Numbered from the stretch's first letter, positions 1-7,763 are shown. The stretch: DNA of 64,000 nt from Kribbella flavida DSM 17836 (GCF_000024345.1 NC_013729.1:1364001-1428000), one strand, 5' to 3'. The notes: generated from the letters alone by a model not told the origin. Made by a program: numbers and translations.

Positions 1-447
1 GGCGAGCCGGGCGACCTCGGCCGGGTCGACCTCGACCTCCTGCAGCCCGAGCAGGGCGACGGCGGTCGCGCACAGCAGCGCGGCCGACGACGAGAGCCCG
101 GCGCCCGACGGCAGGTCGGAGTCGACCAGCAGGTTGGCGCCGCCGATCGGGTACCCGGCCTCGCGCAGCACCCACGCCGCCCCCGCCGGGTACGCCGCCC
201 AGTCGCCGACCGAGCCCGGTTCCAGCGCGTCGAGCGAGAACTCGATCACCCCGTCCTGGCCGCTGGAGGCGACGGCGACGACCCCGTCCGCACGGGCCGC
301 GGCGCTGACCACGATCTGGTTCGGCAGCGCGATCGGCAGCACCAGGCCGTCGTTGTAGTCGGTGTGCTCGCCGATCAGGTTGACCCGGCCGGGAGCCCGC
401 CAGACGCCGTCCGGCGCAGTTCCGAAAACTGTTTCGAAAGTGGTCAC
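1..447 (-). CDS. galK: galactokinase, N-terminal part (3' end beyond the window)
   Basis: Phosphorylates alpha-D-galactose with ATP to galactose-1-phosphate, the entry step of the Leloir pathway, in the cytoplasm. The visible 149 codons carry the galactokinase signature RVNLIGEHTDY (residues 21-31) and the GHMP ATP-binding motif LPSGAGLSSSAAL (about 112-124). The gene reads leftwards and is cut by the window edge, so the C-terminal GHMP domain is not visible. The start is GTG, whose GTGA overlaps the galT stop codon, implying translational coupling; this is why this start was chosen. Family assignment is secure. Confidence 0.95.
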   Translation of the reverse strand, partial: MTTFETVFGTAPDGVWRAPGRVNLIGEHTDYNDGLVLPIALPNQIVVSAAARADGVVAVASSGQDGVIEFSLDALEPGSVGDWAAYPAGAAWVLREAGYPIGGANLLVDSDLPSGAGLSSSAALLCATAVALLGLQEVEVDPAEVARLA

Positions 448-1490
448 GAGCCGGCCTTTCGCAGGGTTTCGGCGACGTCCTCGGGGCGGGTGTCGGAGAT
501 GAACGCGCCCATCCCGGACTCCGAGCCCGCCAGGTACTTGATCTTGTCCGCGGCCCGCCGGATCGACAACAGCTCCAGGTGCAGGTACCCCAGCTCGCGG
601 TCTACCCGGACCGGGGCCGCGTGCCAGGCGGCGATGTAGGGCAGCGGTTCGCCGTACAGGCCGTCGAAGCGGCGCAGCACGTTCAGGTACAGCTCGGCGA
701 AGTCGTCGCGCTCGGCGTCGGTCAACTCGGCGATGTCGGCGACCTGCCGGTGCGGGTAGAGGTGCACCTCGACCGGCCAGCGGGCCGCCTCCGGCACGAA
801 CGCCGTCCAGGTCGGGTTCTCGGCGACCACCCGGGTGCCTTGCGTGCGCTCGGCCGCGAGCACGTCGGCGAACAGGTTGCCGCCGGTGGCGTCCCGGTGC
901 TCCCGGGCACGGGCCAGCAGGGTCCGGATCCGCGGCGGCAGGAACGGGTAGGCGTAGATCTGGCCGTGCGGGTGGCTGAGTGTGACGCCGATCTCCCGGC
1001 CGCGGTTCTCGAACGGGAAGATGTACTCCACGTCCGGCCGGGCGCTCAGCTCGGCGACCCGGTCCGCCCAGGTCTCGACCACCAGTCGGGCCTGGCCCTG
1101 GGACAGGTCGGTGAAGGACTTGCTGTGGTCGCTGGTGAAGCAGACCACCTCGGCCCGGCCGGGCCCGGCGAACGACGGGAACCGGTTCGCGAAGACGGCG
1201 ACGTTGTAGTCGTGGTCCGGGATCTCGGTCGGGTTGCCGGGCTTGGTCGGGCATAGCGGGCACTGGTCGGCCGGCGGCAGGTAGGTCCGGGTGTTGCGGT
1301 GGGTGGCGTAGGTGATGACGTCACCGGTCAGCGGGTCGGTGCGCAGCTGGACCTGCGGCTTCGGCGCGTCCAGGCCGCGGGTGTCCGCCGGCGGGACCCG
1401 GACCGGGGCGTCGGCCGGGTCGTAGTAGATCAGGTCCCGGCCGTCGGACAGCTTGGTGTCCGTCCGGCGCGCACCACGCGGTGTCTGCAT
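444..1490 (-). CDS. galT: galactose-1-phosphate uridylyltransferase
   Basis: Exchanges UMP between UDP-glucose and galactose-1-phosphate (Leloir pathway). The 348-residue protein has the active-site HPH triplet (residues 173-175, second His the expected uridylylated nucleophile) in the context SHPHGQIYAY, and a CPLC zinc-binding pair (77-80), matching the class I GalT family in length and motifs. It is the promoter-proximal gene of galT-galK, overlapping galK by 4 bases. The ATG start at 1490 was chosen over upstream in-frame codons because the frame upstream loses family similarity. The region upstream contains TTGGTT and ATTGGT direct half-repeats that could bind a DeoR- or LacI-type sugar regulator, but no operator can be assigned. 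Confidence 0.95.
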   Translation of the reverse strand: MQTPRGARRTDTKLSDGRDLIYYDPADAPVRVPPADTRGLDAPKPQVQLRTDPLTGDVITYATHRNTRTYLPPADQCPLCPTKPGNPTEIPDHDYNVAVFANRFPSFAGPGRAEVVCFTSDHSKSFTDLSQGQARLVVETWADRVAELSARPDVEYIFPFENRGREIGVTLSHPHGQIYAYPFLPPRIRTLLARAREHRDATGGNLFADVLAAERTQGTRVVAENPTWTAFVPEAARWPVEVHLYPHRQVADIAELTDAERDDFAELYLNVLRRFDGLYGEPLPYIAAWHAAPVRVDRELGYLHLELLSIRRAADKIKYLAGSESGMGAFISDTRPEDVAETLRKAGS

Positions 1491-1521
1491 TGACCAATCA
1501 TAAACCAACAGAATCGAACAT

Positions 1522-1540
1522 GCGGGAGGTGACCTCCCGC
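1522..1540. promoter_or_regulatory. 19-bp palindrome in the galT/corC divergent region
   Basis: GCGGGAGGT and ACCTCCCGC form a perfect 9-bp inverted repeat with a 1-base centre. It ends just before a TACCCT hexamer (1544-1549) that could serve as the -10 of the rightward transcript, so it would cover the -35/spacer region. Position and symmetry suggest a protein-binding site; the ligand is unknown. Confidence 0.4.
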
Positions 1541-1555
1541 CGCTACCCTGGACCG

Positions 1556-1609
1556 ATGGACGTCGCCCTACTCCCGCGTCCTCTCCCGCTGTCCAGGAGA
1601 GGACGCTAG
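1556..1609 (+). CDS. putative 17-codon leader peptide before the corC-like gene
   Basis: An ATG lies exactly 6 nt after a TACCCT -10-like hexamer (1544-1549), the spacing of a leaderless start in actinomycetes. It opens an ORF encoding MDVALLPRPLPLSRRGR, ending TAG 13 nt before the downstream start codon. The peptide has three Pro and four Arg in 17 residues, and its 3' half overlaps the 5' arm, loop and 3' arm of the hairpin at 1576-1606, so a translating ribosome would melt that hairpin. This is the architecture of a translational attenuator. No homologue is known to me, and the ORF could be fortuitous. Confidence 0.4.
   Translation: MDVALLPRPLPLSRRGR
1576..1606 (+). promoter_or_regulatory. 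leader hairpin upstream of the corC-like gene
   Basis: GCGTCCTCTCC (1576-1586) pairs perfectly with GGAGAGGACGC (1596-1606) around a 9-nt loop, 16 nt before the start codon of the CNNM/CorC gene. No U-tract follows, so it is unlikely to be an intrinsic terminator; a role in translation initiation or mRNA stability is more plausible. It lies inside the 17-codon upstream ORF. Confidence 0.55.
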
Positions 1610-1622
1610 GAACTCCCAGCTC

Positions 1623-2921
1623 ATGAACGAGACCCTGCTCAACATCGTCCTGATCTTCGTCTTCGTGCTGATCGGCGGAGTGTTCGCCGCGGCCGAGATG
1701 GCTCTGGTCTCCCTGCGGGAGAGCCAGCTGAAGTCGATCGCCACCCGGGGGCGCCGGGGTGAGACCGTCGCCCGAGTCGCCGCGAACCCGAACCGGTTCC
1801 TGTCCGCGGTGCAGATCGGCGTCACCCTGATGGGCTTCCTGTCCGCCGCCTTCGGCGGCGCGACGCTGGCCGACGGGCTGTCGCCGCACCTGCAGGACCT
1901 CGGCCTGCCCCCGTCGCTGGCCGACACCCTCGCTCTGGTGCTGATCACCGTGGCCATCTCCTACGTGTCGATCGTGATCGGTGAGCTCGCGGCCAAGCGG
2001 CTCGCCCTGCAGCGCGCCGAGGTGTTCGCGCTCGGGCTGGCGCCGCTGGTGGACCGGATCGCCTCGGCGGTCCGGCCGGTGATCTGGTTGCTGTCGCGGT
2101 CCACCGACCTGGTGGTGCGTGCCCTCGGCGGCGACCCGAACGCGAACCGGGAGGTGATGACCGACGAGGAGCTGCGCGACCTGGTCTCCGCGCACGAGTC
2201 GCTGGGCGAGGAGGAGCGCCGGATCGTCGACGACGTGTTCGAGGCCGGCAGCCGCCAGTTGCGCGAGCTGATGCTGCCGCGCACCGAGGTGGACTTCGTC
2301 GACGCCGAGATGCCGGCGTACAAGGCGGTGAAGTTCGCCGCCGAGCGGCCGCACTCGCGGTACCCGGTGATGAACGGCTCGGCCGACGACATCGTCGGTT
2401 TCGTGCACGTGCGCGACCTGTTCGACCCGGCGGTCGCGTCCCGGTCGGTCCGGGTCGGTGACCTGGCCCGGGACGTGCTGATGCTGCCGGACACCGCGAA
2501 ACTGCTGCCGACGCTGACCGAGATGCGCCGGCGCAGCACCCACCTGGCGATCGTGCTGGACGAGTACGGCGGCACCGCCGGCATCGTCACGCTGGAGGAC
2601 CTGGTCGAGGAGCTGATCGGCGACATCAAGGACGAGTACGACGAGGACGCCGGCGAGACGACGCGGTTGCGCAGCGGCGACGTCGAGGTGGACGGCCTGC
2701 TCAACCTGGACGACTTCGCCGACGAGACCGGCGTCGAGCTGCCCGACGGGCCGTACGAGACCGTCGCCGGCTTCCTCGCCGCCCAGCTCGGCCGGGTCCC
2801 GGCCGTCGGCGACGAGGGCTCCGTCGACGGCTACAACATCACCGTCACCGAGATGGACGGCCGCCGGGTCGCCCGGGTCCGGGTCCACCGGGTCACCGCC
2901 GAAGAGCCGTCAACCAGCTGA
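1623..2921 (+). CDS. CNNM/CorC (HlyC)-family membrane transporter
   Basis: A 432-residue membrane protein of the DUF21-CBS-CorC family, linked in other bacteria to Mg2+/Co2+ transport or resistance. The N-terminal third is the DUF21/CNNM transmembrane domain, opening with MNETLLNIVLIFVFVLIGG and with further hydrophobic segments up to about residue 160. A CBS pair follows (about 205-325, with HLAIVLDEYGGTAGIVTLEDL), then a C-terminal CorC_HlyC domain (about 345-425). Some annotations call such proteins hemolysins, but an ion-transport role is better supported. The gene has its own leader with a hairpin and possible uORF, and its last 12 bases overlap the convergent MFS gene. Confidence 0.88.
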   Translation: MNETLLNIVLIFVFVLIGGVFAAAEMALVSLRESQLKSIATRGRRGETVARVAANPNRFLSAVQIGVTLMGFLSAAFGGATLADGLSPHLQDLGLPPSLADTLALVLITVAISYVSIVIGELAAKRLALQRAEVFALGLAPLVDRIASAVRPVIWLLSRSTDLVVRALGGDPNANREVMTDEELRDLVSAHESLGEEERRIVDDVFEAGSRQLRELMLPRTEVDFVDAEMPAYKAVKFAAERPHSRYPVMNGSADDIVGFVHVRDLFDPAVASRSVRVGDLARDVLMLPDTAKLLPTLTEMRRRSTHLAIVLDEYGGTAGIVTLEDLVEELIGDIKDEYDEDAGETTRLRSGDVEVDGLLNLDDFADETGVELPDGPYETVAGFLAAQLGRVPAVGDEGSVDGYNITVTEMDGRRVARVRVHRVTAEEPSTS

Positions 2922-4172
2922 GACGGTCGCCGTGCTGCCGGCGGTGCTGCGGCCGAGGACCTTGCTGCGGCTGAGCACCACCAGGCCGCCGACGGTGAAG
3001 CCGACGCCTTGAGCAACGAGTACGGGGATGATGCCGACGACGTCGCCGAGCAGGCCGGAGGCGGTGATGCCGACCAGGACGGCGGCGCCTTCGGTGGCGA
3101 AGAGCGCACCGAGGACCCGCCCCCGGGAGGCGTCGTCGGTGAGCCGCTGCACCACTGTCATCGACCCGGCGACGACGAAGGCGCCGGGCAGACCGACGAT
3201 GACCATCAGCGCGAACGCGGGCGCCAGCCCGTCCCAGAACAGGGGATAGCAGAACAGGGCCAGATCGACGAGTCCGAACAGCACCGCCCCGACGCCCCAC
3301 AGCTTCGCCGCCGCGAACCGGCCCCCGACCGCCGCCGCGACCAGTCCGCCCATGATCCCGCCGACCGCCTGCGCCGACACGATCAACCCGTACGCCGTAC
3401 CGTCGCCGCCCAGTTCGACGCTGACGAACGGCGCGAACAAGGTGCTCATCGCTCCTTCGCCGACCCCGGTGACCAGCCCGAAGGCGAAGACGATGCGCAA
3501 CGCCCGGCTCCGGACGCAGATCCGGATCCCGTCCACCCAGTCGTCCTTCACCCTGCGCAGGGCCCCGCTCGTGCGCTGGCGGACCACGGCGACTGCCCGG
3601 TGCCGCACCCGCAGGAGCAGCAGCACCGCGAGGGCGTACGTCGCGGCGTCGACCAGCGCCAGCAACGGAAGGCCGCCGGTAGCGGCGAGCACTCCGCCGA
3701 GCGCCGCGCCGGCCAGCCGCGCGATGTCGTTGGTCTGGCTGCTCAACGCGTTGGCGGTGACCAGCTGCCCCGGCTCCACCAGGTGGGGGACCAGCGACTG
3801 CTCGGCCGGTGCAAAAAATTGCTGTAGGCAACTTTGTGTGACCACGACCAGGTAGATCAGCCAGAGCCCGCCCTCGTCCCGGACCGCCAGCAGCGGCAGC
3901 AGGACGAGCACGTGCAGCAGGTTGACCACGATCATCGTCCGGCGCCGGTCCCACCGGTCCACGAACACGCCCGCCAGCGACCCGAGCACCACCAGCGGCA
4001 CGAACGACGCCAGCAGCAGACCACCCGACGCCAGTGTCGACCCCGTCAGCGTGTAGACGTGGAAGGCGAGCCCGGTCCGCAGGACCCAGTCGCCGGTCAG
4101 CGAGATGAGGTCCGCGCTCAGCAGGAGCCGGTAGTCGCGACGCCGGGCCAGGACCGCCCACAGGTCTTTCAT
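2910..4172 (-). CDS. MFS efflux transporter
   Basis: A 420-residue major facilitator with about 12 hydrophobic segments and the loop 2-3 signature in VDRWDRRRTM, typical of MFS drug/metabolite exporters of the DHA3-like (TMEM-type, macrolide-efflux-like) group. It starts with MKDLWAVLARRRDYRLLL; this ATG overlaps the stop of the upstream ArsR-like gene (ATGA), so the two are translationally coupled and presumably co-regulated. A repressor-exporter pair of this kind usually answers a small toxic compound, but the substrate cannot be read from sequence. The 3' end overlaps the convergent corC-like gene by 12 bp. Confidence 0.85.
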   Translation of the reverse strand: MKDLWAVLARRRDYRLLLSADLISLTGDWVLRTGLAFHVYTLTGSTLASGGLLLASFVPLVVLGSLAGVFVDRWDRRRTMIVVNLLHVLVLLPLLAVRDEGGLWLIYLVVVTQSCLQQFFAPAEQSLVPHLVEPGQLVTANALSSQTNDIARLAGAALGGVLAATGGLPLLALVDAATYALAVLLLLRVRHRAVAVVRQRTSGALRRVKDDWVDGIRICVRSRALRIVFAFGLVTGVGEGAMSTLFAPFVSVELGGDGTAYGLIVSAQAVGGIMGGLVAAAVGGRFAAAKLWGVGAVLFGLVDLALFCYPLFWDGLAPAFALMVIVGLPGAFVVAGSMTVVQRLTDDASRGRVLGALFATEGAAVLVGITASGLLGDVVGIIPVLVAQGVGFTVGGLVVLSRSKVLGRSTAGSTATVSAG

Positions 4173-4765
4173 GCGTCGTACTCGGGCAGCACGGCGACGA
4201 TCCGGGTGATGTCGACCAGCCGGCTGCCCGGCGGCCGGCTGGCCTTGTCGTCGATCGGCCGCTCGTCCACGTAGCGCTGCAGCAGGCCGCTGATCTGTTC
4301 CTCCAGCTCGGCCAGCTCCTCGCCGGTGAGGTAGACGGCGGTGTGGCCGATACCCGAGTTCTCGACCAGGATGTCGGGCTCCTGCAGACGCCGCTGCTGC
4401 CACTCGGCCAGGTTGTTCAGCGCACGCTCGGCGATCAGCTGCTCGAGCACGTCGGCGGCCGCCGCCCCTTCCGAGGTGAGTCGTGCGCTACGCCAGGACT
4501 GCGAGGTGGAGACCAGTCGCCAGGGACGCTCGCGATTGTCCTTGCCGGGCGCCGGCTCGACGAAGTCGTACTTCGCCAGCTGCCGGAGGTGGTGGGACGC
4601 GAGCGCCTGGCTGATGCCCAGCCGGCGGGCGGCGTCGGCCGCGGTGAGCGGCCCTTCGCGCCCGAGCAGGGCCTGCAGGTCGAGGCGAACCGGGTGTGCC
4701 ATCGCCCGGATCGCCAACGGGTCGTCGAGCAGCCGCTTACGCCGGGACTCCGATTCCAAGGACAT
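4169..4765 (-). CDS. ArsR-like winged-helix transcriptional regulator
   Basis: A 198-residue protein with a winged HTH near the N-terminus (residues about 15-85, DPLAIRAMAHPVRLDLQALL then AADAARRLGISQALASHHLR), as in the HTH_20/ArsR-like group, plus a longer C-terminal domain that may bind ligand or dimerise. It lacks an obvious CxC metal-binding motif, so metal sensing is not supported. It is coupled to the MFS gene downstream (ATGA) and probably represses the pair. The start codon lies 6 nt after a GATATT -10 with TTGACA 17 bp upstream, so the mRNA is predicted to be leaderless. Two matching inverted repeats flank the promoter. Confidence 0.85.
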   Translation of the reverse strand: MSLESESRRKRLLDDPLAIRAMAHPVRLDLQALLGREGPLTAADAARRLGISQALASHHLRQLAKYDFVEPAPGKDNRERPWRLVSTSQSWRSARLTSEGAAAADVLEQLIAERALNNLAEWQQRRLQEPDILVENSGIGHTAVYLTGEELAELEEQISGLLQRYVDERPIDDKASRPPGSRLVDITRIVAVLPEYDA

Positions 4766-4812
4766 GCTTGGAATATCCCGCTGGCCGAACCAGATGTCAA
4801 GCTGTTGCTTGG
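4754..4812 (-). promoter_or_regulatory. promoter with two operator copies for the ArsR/MFS operon
   Basis: On the minus strand TTGACA (4795-4800) and GATATT (4772-4777) are separated by 17 bp, a near-consensus sigma-70-type promoter. TTCCAAG-N6-CTTGGAA (4754-4773) covers the -10 and start codon. A second copy, TCAAG-N6-CTTGGA (4797-4812), overlaps the -35. The two sites lie about 41 bp apart centre to centre, close to four helical turns, which would suit cooperative repression by the adjacent ArsR-like protein. Binding is inferred, the repeats are seen. Confidence 0.7.
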
Positions 4813-4847
4813 AATGACCGCAGCTCGACGTGGGGAGGTTTCGGCGA

Positions 4848-4938
4848 CTCCACCACTCAGCAACCTCCCGCGGGCCGGTCGACGCAGGCGTAAGCGTCGT
4901 ACCGCCGGCGTTTTGGCCGTGGTTGCCGAGTGGTGGAG
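4848..4938. terminator. long interrupted inverted repeat downstream of the kinase gene
   Basis: CTCCACCACTC (4848-4858) pairs with GAGTGGTGGAG (4928-4938), and GCAAC (4860-4864) with GTTGC (4922-4926) inside it, a 16-bp stem with one mismatch and a loop of about 57 nt. GGGAGGTT (4833-4840) and AACCTCCC (4862-4869) could form a competing hairpin. It lies between the 3' end of the kinase gene and the ArsR promoter, so a terminator or mRNA 3'-end structure is likely, but there is no U-tract. Confidence 0.4.
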
Positions 4939-4945
4939 GCGCGCG

Positions 4946-6181
4946 TCAGTTCTTGCCGGACTTGGCGACCTTGTCGGCGCCCTTGCCCTTGTCCGCGTTC
5001 TTGCCCGCGTTCTTGCTCTTGCCCTTGCCGGGTCTGTCCTCGGCCGGGGCGGCCGCCGAGTCGGTCTCCTTCGGGACCCGGGTGGAAGCGACCGGCTGGT
5101 CGTCATCGTCGTCGGACACGGTCGTCGTCGACGTCGACGGCCGGGTCGGGACGGGCGTCGGCTTCGCGGAGGGCTTCGCCGCCGGCGGCCGGGCCGGGGT
5201 GCTCGGGTCGGTGGTCGCCGGAGTGAGGTTCGAGGTCTCCGGCAGCTCCCGCCCGCGGGTTTCCAGCACGACGCCGGTCGTGGTCGCGGCGACCACCGCG
5301 AGCGCGGCCGCGACGCCGATCAGCTTGCGCCGGCGGTGCGGATGCAGCGGTGCGGGCGGGATCAGCTCGCCCGTGACCACCGGCTGCGCCGTCGTACCGG
5401 TGGCGATCTGCTGGGCGGTCGGGCGGTCGGCCGGGTTCTTCGCGAGCATGCTGAACAGCAGCTCCTCGAACGGCCCGCTGAGTTCCGGACGCAGGTGGCT
5501 CGGGGCCGTCGGTTCCGTCGACACGTGCTGGTACATCACGCTGGCCGGCTGGTCGCCCTGGAACGGCGGATGCCCGGTCACCAGTTGGTACAGCACGCAT
5601 CCGAGGGCGTAAATGTCGGACGGTTTGCCCGCCGGCTGCCCGGTCGCGCGCTCCGGTGCCAGGTAGAAGCTGGTGCCCAGCACCTGCCCGGTGGCGGTCA
5701 GCGTGGTGGTGGTGTCGGTGAGGAAGCGGGCGATGCCGAAGTCGGTGATCTTCACCGTGCCGTCCGGGGTGAGCAGGAGGTTCCCGGGCTTGACGTCGCG
5801 GTGCACGATGTCCTGGCGGTGCGCCGCGGCGAGGCCGGCCGCGGCCTGGCGGATCACGTCCAGGGCGCGATCCGCGCGGAACGGCCCGCGTTCCCGCAGT
5901 TCCTCGGCGACCGTCCGGCCTTCGACCAGCTCCATCACCAGGAAGTAGCCGCCGTCGTGCGGGCCGAAGTCGTACGCCGTGACGACGTGCGGGTCGGACA
6001 GCGTCGCCGCGGCCCGCGCCTCCCGCTGGAACCGCGCGGTGGCGTCCGGGTCGCGCCGGGTCGGCAGCAGCAGCTTCAGCGCGACGTCCCGGCCCAGCAC
6101 CTCGTCGGACGCCCGGAAGACCTCGCCCATCCCGCCCTGACCGAGTCGCTCGCCCAGCCGGTACCGCTCAGCGACCAGCAT
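4946..6181 (-). CDS. membrane-anchored Ser/Thr protein kinase (PknB-like)
   Basis: A Hanks-type kinase of 411 residues. The catalytic domain (about 1-265) has the glycine-rich loop GQGGMGEV (14-21), Lys36, HRD (127-129), DFG (147-149) and APE (175-177), so all catalytic residues are present. Activation-loop threonines (TDTTTTLTATG) could be autophosphorylated. One transmembrane helix (about 287-306) precedes an external Pro/Thr/Ser-rich linker and a strikingly Lys/Gly-rich tail (last 30 residues). No PASTA repeats are present, unlike PknB proper. The gene stands alone between the ArsR/MFS operon and a hydrolase gene; its substrate and signal are unknown. Confidence 0.93.
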   Translation of the reverse strand: MLVAERYRLGERLGQGGMGEVFRASDEVLGRDVALKLLLPTRRDPDATARFQREARAAATLSDPHVVTAYDFGPHDGGYFLVMELVEGRTVAEELRERGPFRADRALDVIRQAAAGLAAAHRQDIVHRDVKPGNLLLTPDGTVKITDFGIARFLTDTTTTLTATGQVLGTSFYLAPERATGQPAGKPSDIYALGCVLYQLVTGHPPFQGDQPASVMYQHVSTEPTAPSHLRPELSGPFEELLFSMLAKNPADRPTAQQIATGTTAQPVVTGELIPPAPLHPHRRRKLIGVAAALAVVAATTTGVVLETRGRELPETSNLTPATTDPSTPARPPAAKPSAKPTPVPTRPSTSTTTVSDDDDDQPVASTRVPKETDSAAAPAEDRPGKGKSKNAGKNADKGKGADKVAKSGKN

Positions 6182-6220
6182 GTTCCCCCACCTTTCGCCT
6201 CATCGCGAGCCCGTACCCAT

Positions 6221-6282
6221 CGCCGCCGACCGCCATGCGGTGACCGTTCGTGCAGGCCCGCGAACGCACAGGATCGGCGGCG
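6221..6282 (-). terminator. possible terminator hairpin between hydrolase and kinase genes
   Basis: CGCCGCCGA (6221-6229) and TCGGCGGCG (6274-6282) are 9-bp inverted repeats, enclosing a second hairpin (GTTCGTG...CGCGAAC). The structure lies just after the stop of the hydrolase gene and before the kinase start on the same strand. No U-tract is seen, so termination is uncertain. Confidence 0.3.
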
Positions 6283-6288
6283 GCAGGT

Positions 6289-7137
6289 TCACCGCGCCTG
6301 GTCGGCCCGGTCCCGCAACCAGTCGAGGGCCGGTTCCGCGTGGCGCAGGATCGAGATGTGGCTGTCGTCCGGGTGCTCGGCGAGCTCCGCGGCGGCGAGG
6401 TTCGCGGCCAGCCAGCGCGAGTGGGCGGCGGGCACGATCCGGTCCAGTCCGCCGTGCAGGAGCAGGACCGGTGCGGTGACGGCGTCCAGTTCGGCACCCC
6501 ACGGCAGCAGGTACGACACGTCGTCGTCGATCTGCCCGTACGGGCCCGCGTCGAGCGCCGGGCCGGCCACCTTGCCCAGCCAGGACCACGGACCGGAGAA
6601 CAACGCCTCGTCCACCGGCGCGAACTCCGGGTCGTACTGCTCGCCCGACGCGTCCAGCGCCGCCCGCGCCTCCCGTCCCTCGCGGGCCGCGGTCAGCGCG
6701 GTCACGCCCGACGGGATCATCCCGCCGAACCAGTCCAGCCCCGGTACGCCGTACGGCGCGAGCCCGGCGAGGCTGACGACGGCCTGGACCCGGTCGTGCA
6801 GGACGGCGGCACAGCCGAGCGCGTACGAGCCGCCTCCGGAGTGGCCCATCACCGTGAACGGGCCGATACCCAGCGCGTCGGCGACGTGAGCGACGTCTCG
6901 GCCGACCGAGCCCGTGGTGCGGCCCGGGGCGACCGTCGACCCGCCGTACCCGGGCCGGTCGAACGACACCCACCGCAGCCCGAGCTGGTCGCTCGCCTCG
7001 AACAGCGGCTCCGGCGGCATGCCGAGGTTCGGGGTGCCGTGGTGCCAGAACACCGCGACCCGAGCGTCGTCGCCGGGATGCGTGTCGTACACGTGCAGGG
7101 TGCGGCCGTCCGGCAGCCGCAGGTCAGTCTCGTTCAC
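6289..7137 (-). CDS. alpha/beta-hydrolase
   Basis: A 282-residue cytoplasmic alpha/beta-hydrolase-fold protein. Visible are the nucleophile elbow GHSGG (Ser100), an oxyanion region near HHGTPNLGMPPEPL, and late acid and base positions (HGGLDRIVP and DSHISIL). The substrate is not predictable; this type is annotated as esterase, lipase or hydrolase. GTG at 7137 was chosen because AAGGAG lies 7 nt upstream and the downstream sequence NETDLRLPDGRTLHVYD matches the usual family N-terminus; the frame remains open to 7203. No operon partner; the divergent YCII gene lies beyond a palindromic element. Confidence 0.85.
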   Translation of the reverse strand: MNETDLRLPDGRTLHVYDTHPGDDARVAVFWHHGTPNLGMPPEPLFEASDQLGLRWVSFDRPGYGGSTVAPGRTTGSVGRDVAHVADALGIGPFTVMGHSGGGSYALGCAAVLHDRVQAVVSLAGLAPYGVPGLDWFGGMIPSGVTALTAAREGREARAALDASGEQYDPEFAPVDEALFSGPWSWLGKVAGPALDAGPYGQIDDDVSYLLPWGAELDAVTAPVLLLHGGLDRIVPAAHSRWLAANLAAAELAEHPDDSHISILRHAEPALDWLRDRADQAR

Positions 7138-7195
7138 CAGGTCACTCCTTGGTTGCGGTACTCGTCGGACGGTACGTCGCGGCGCCCCACCGCCG

Positions 7196-7320
7196 CTCGA
7201 CATTTCACCCCGACATCCCGCCGCGCCACTTCAGGGGACAACCCAGCACCTGCTGGGTTCAGGACCCCGAATTCCGCCGGACGACCCACAAGGTGGCGGG
7301 TTCTCCCGGGAAATGTCGAG
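7196..7320. repeat. dispersed nested-palindrome element, copy A (degenerate)
   Basis: The core pairs 24-nt arms 7235-7258 and 7284-7307 (19 of 24 positions complementary) around a 25-nt loop containing CCGAATTCCG. The right arm is nearly identical to an arm of copy D at 31.2 kb, with the same arm and loop lengths. Outside the core, CTCGACATTTC (7196-7206) and GAAATGTCGAG (7310-7320) form a perfect 11-bp outer stem. It lies between divergent genes. Family membership rests on arm sequence, geometry and the shared loop motif. Confidence 0.65.
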
Positions 7321-7380
7321 TGGAGTCGCGGGCCTCCGACCTCTGCTGCGAGAGGATCCGTTCGACGAAGGGAAACGATC

Positions 7381-7758
7381 GTGAAGTACGTGCTACTGAT
7401 CCACAGCAATCCGCAGACCTGGGGACACCCCTCGTTCCTGCGCACCAAGGAGGCGCAGGCGCTGCCGCGGTCCGCGCGGGACGCGCTGACCGAGCAGCTG
7501 GAGAAACTGCTGGCCGAGCTGACCGAGACCGGCGAGCTGGTCGCCGCCGAACCGCTGGCAGCGCCGGCCCGGACCAAGGTGGTCCGGATCCGTCAGGGCG
7601 TGCGGGCGACGACCGACGGCCCGTACTCGGAGGCGAAGGAGCAGCTGGCCGGCGTCTTCATCGTCGACGTGGCCACGCCGGAGCGGGCCGAGGAGATCGC
7701 CGCCCGCATCCCGGAAGCCCACTTCGCCGCTATCGAGCTGCGTCCGATCGAGGCATGA
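7381..7758 (+). CDS. YCII-family (DGPF-type) protein
   Basis: A 125-residue protein of the YCII-related family, small ferredoxin-like-fold proteins often encoded beside ECF sigma factors, opening with MKYVLLIH and carrying the DGPYSEAKEQLAGVFIVD motif that gives the DGPF name. The molecular role of the family is poorly known. The GTG start has AAGGGAAA 6-13 nt upstream. No sigma factor gene is adjacent here. A 15-bp-stem palindrome directly after the stop terminates the transcript. Confidence 0.88.
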   Translation: MKYVLLIHSNPQTWGHPSFLRTKEAQALPRSARDALTEQLEKLLAELTETGELVAAEPLAAPARTKVVRIRQGVRATTDGPYSEAKEQLAGVFIVDVATPERAEEIAARIPEAHFAAIELRPIEA

Positions 7759-7763
7759 CGACA

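Noticed and set aside
1522..1606. M-box or other known riboswitch before the corC-like gene
   Set aside because: The leader is only about 65 nt with one simple hairpin; the multi-helix M-box architecture is absent.
1491..2888. Open frame on the minus strand upstream of galT, continuing the galT frame by about 466 codons
   Set aside because: It overlaps the corC-like gene in antisense and is low complexity (His/Arg/Gln/Asp-rich); the GalT family start is at 1490.
4343..6889. 848-codon plus-strand open frame
   Set aside because: Antisense to the ArsR-like, kinase and hydrolase genes, all with clear motifs; translation is low complexity.
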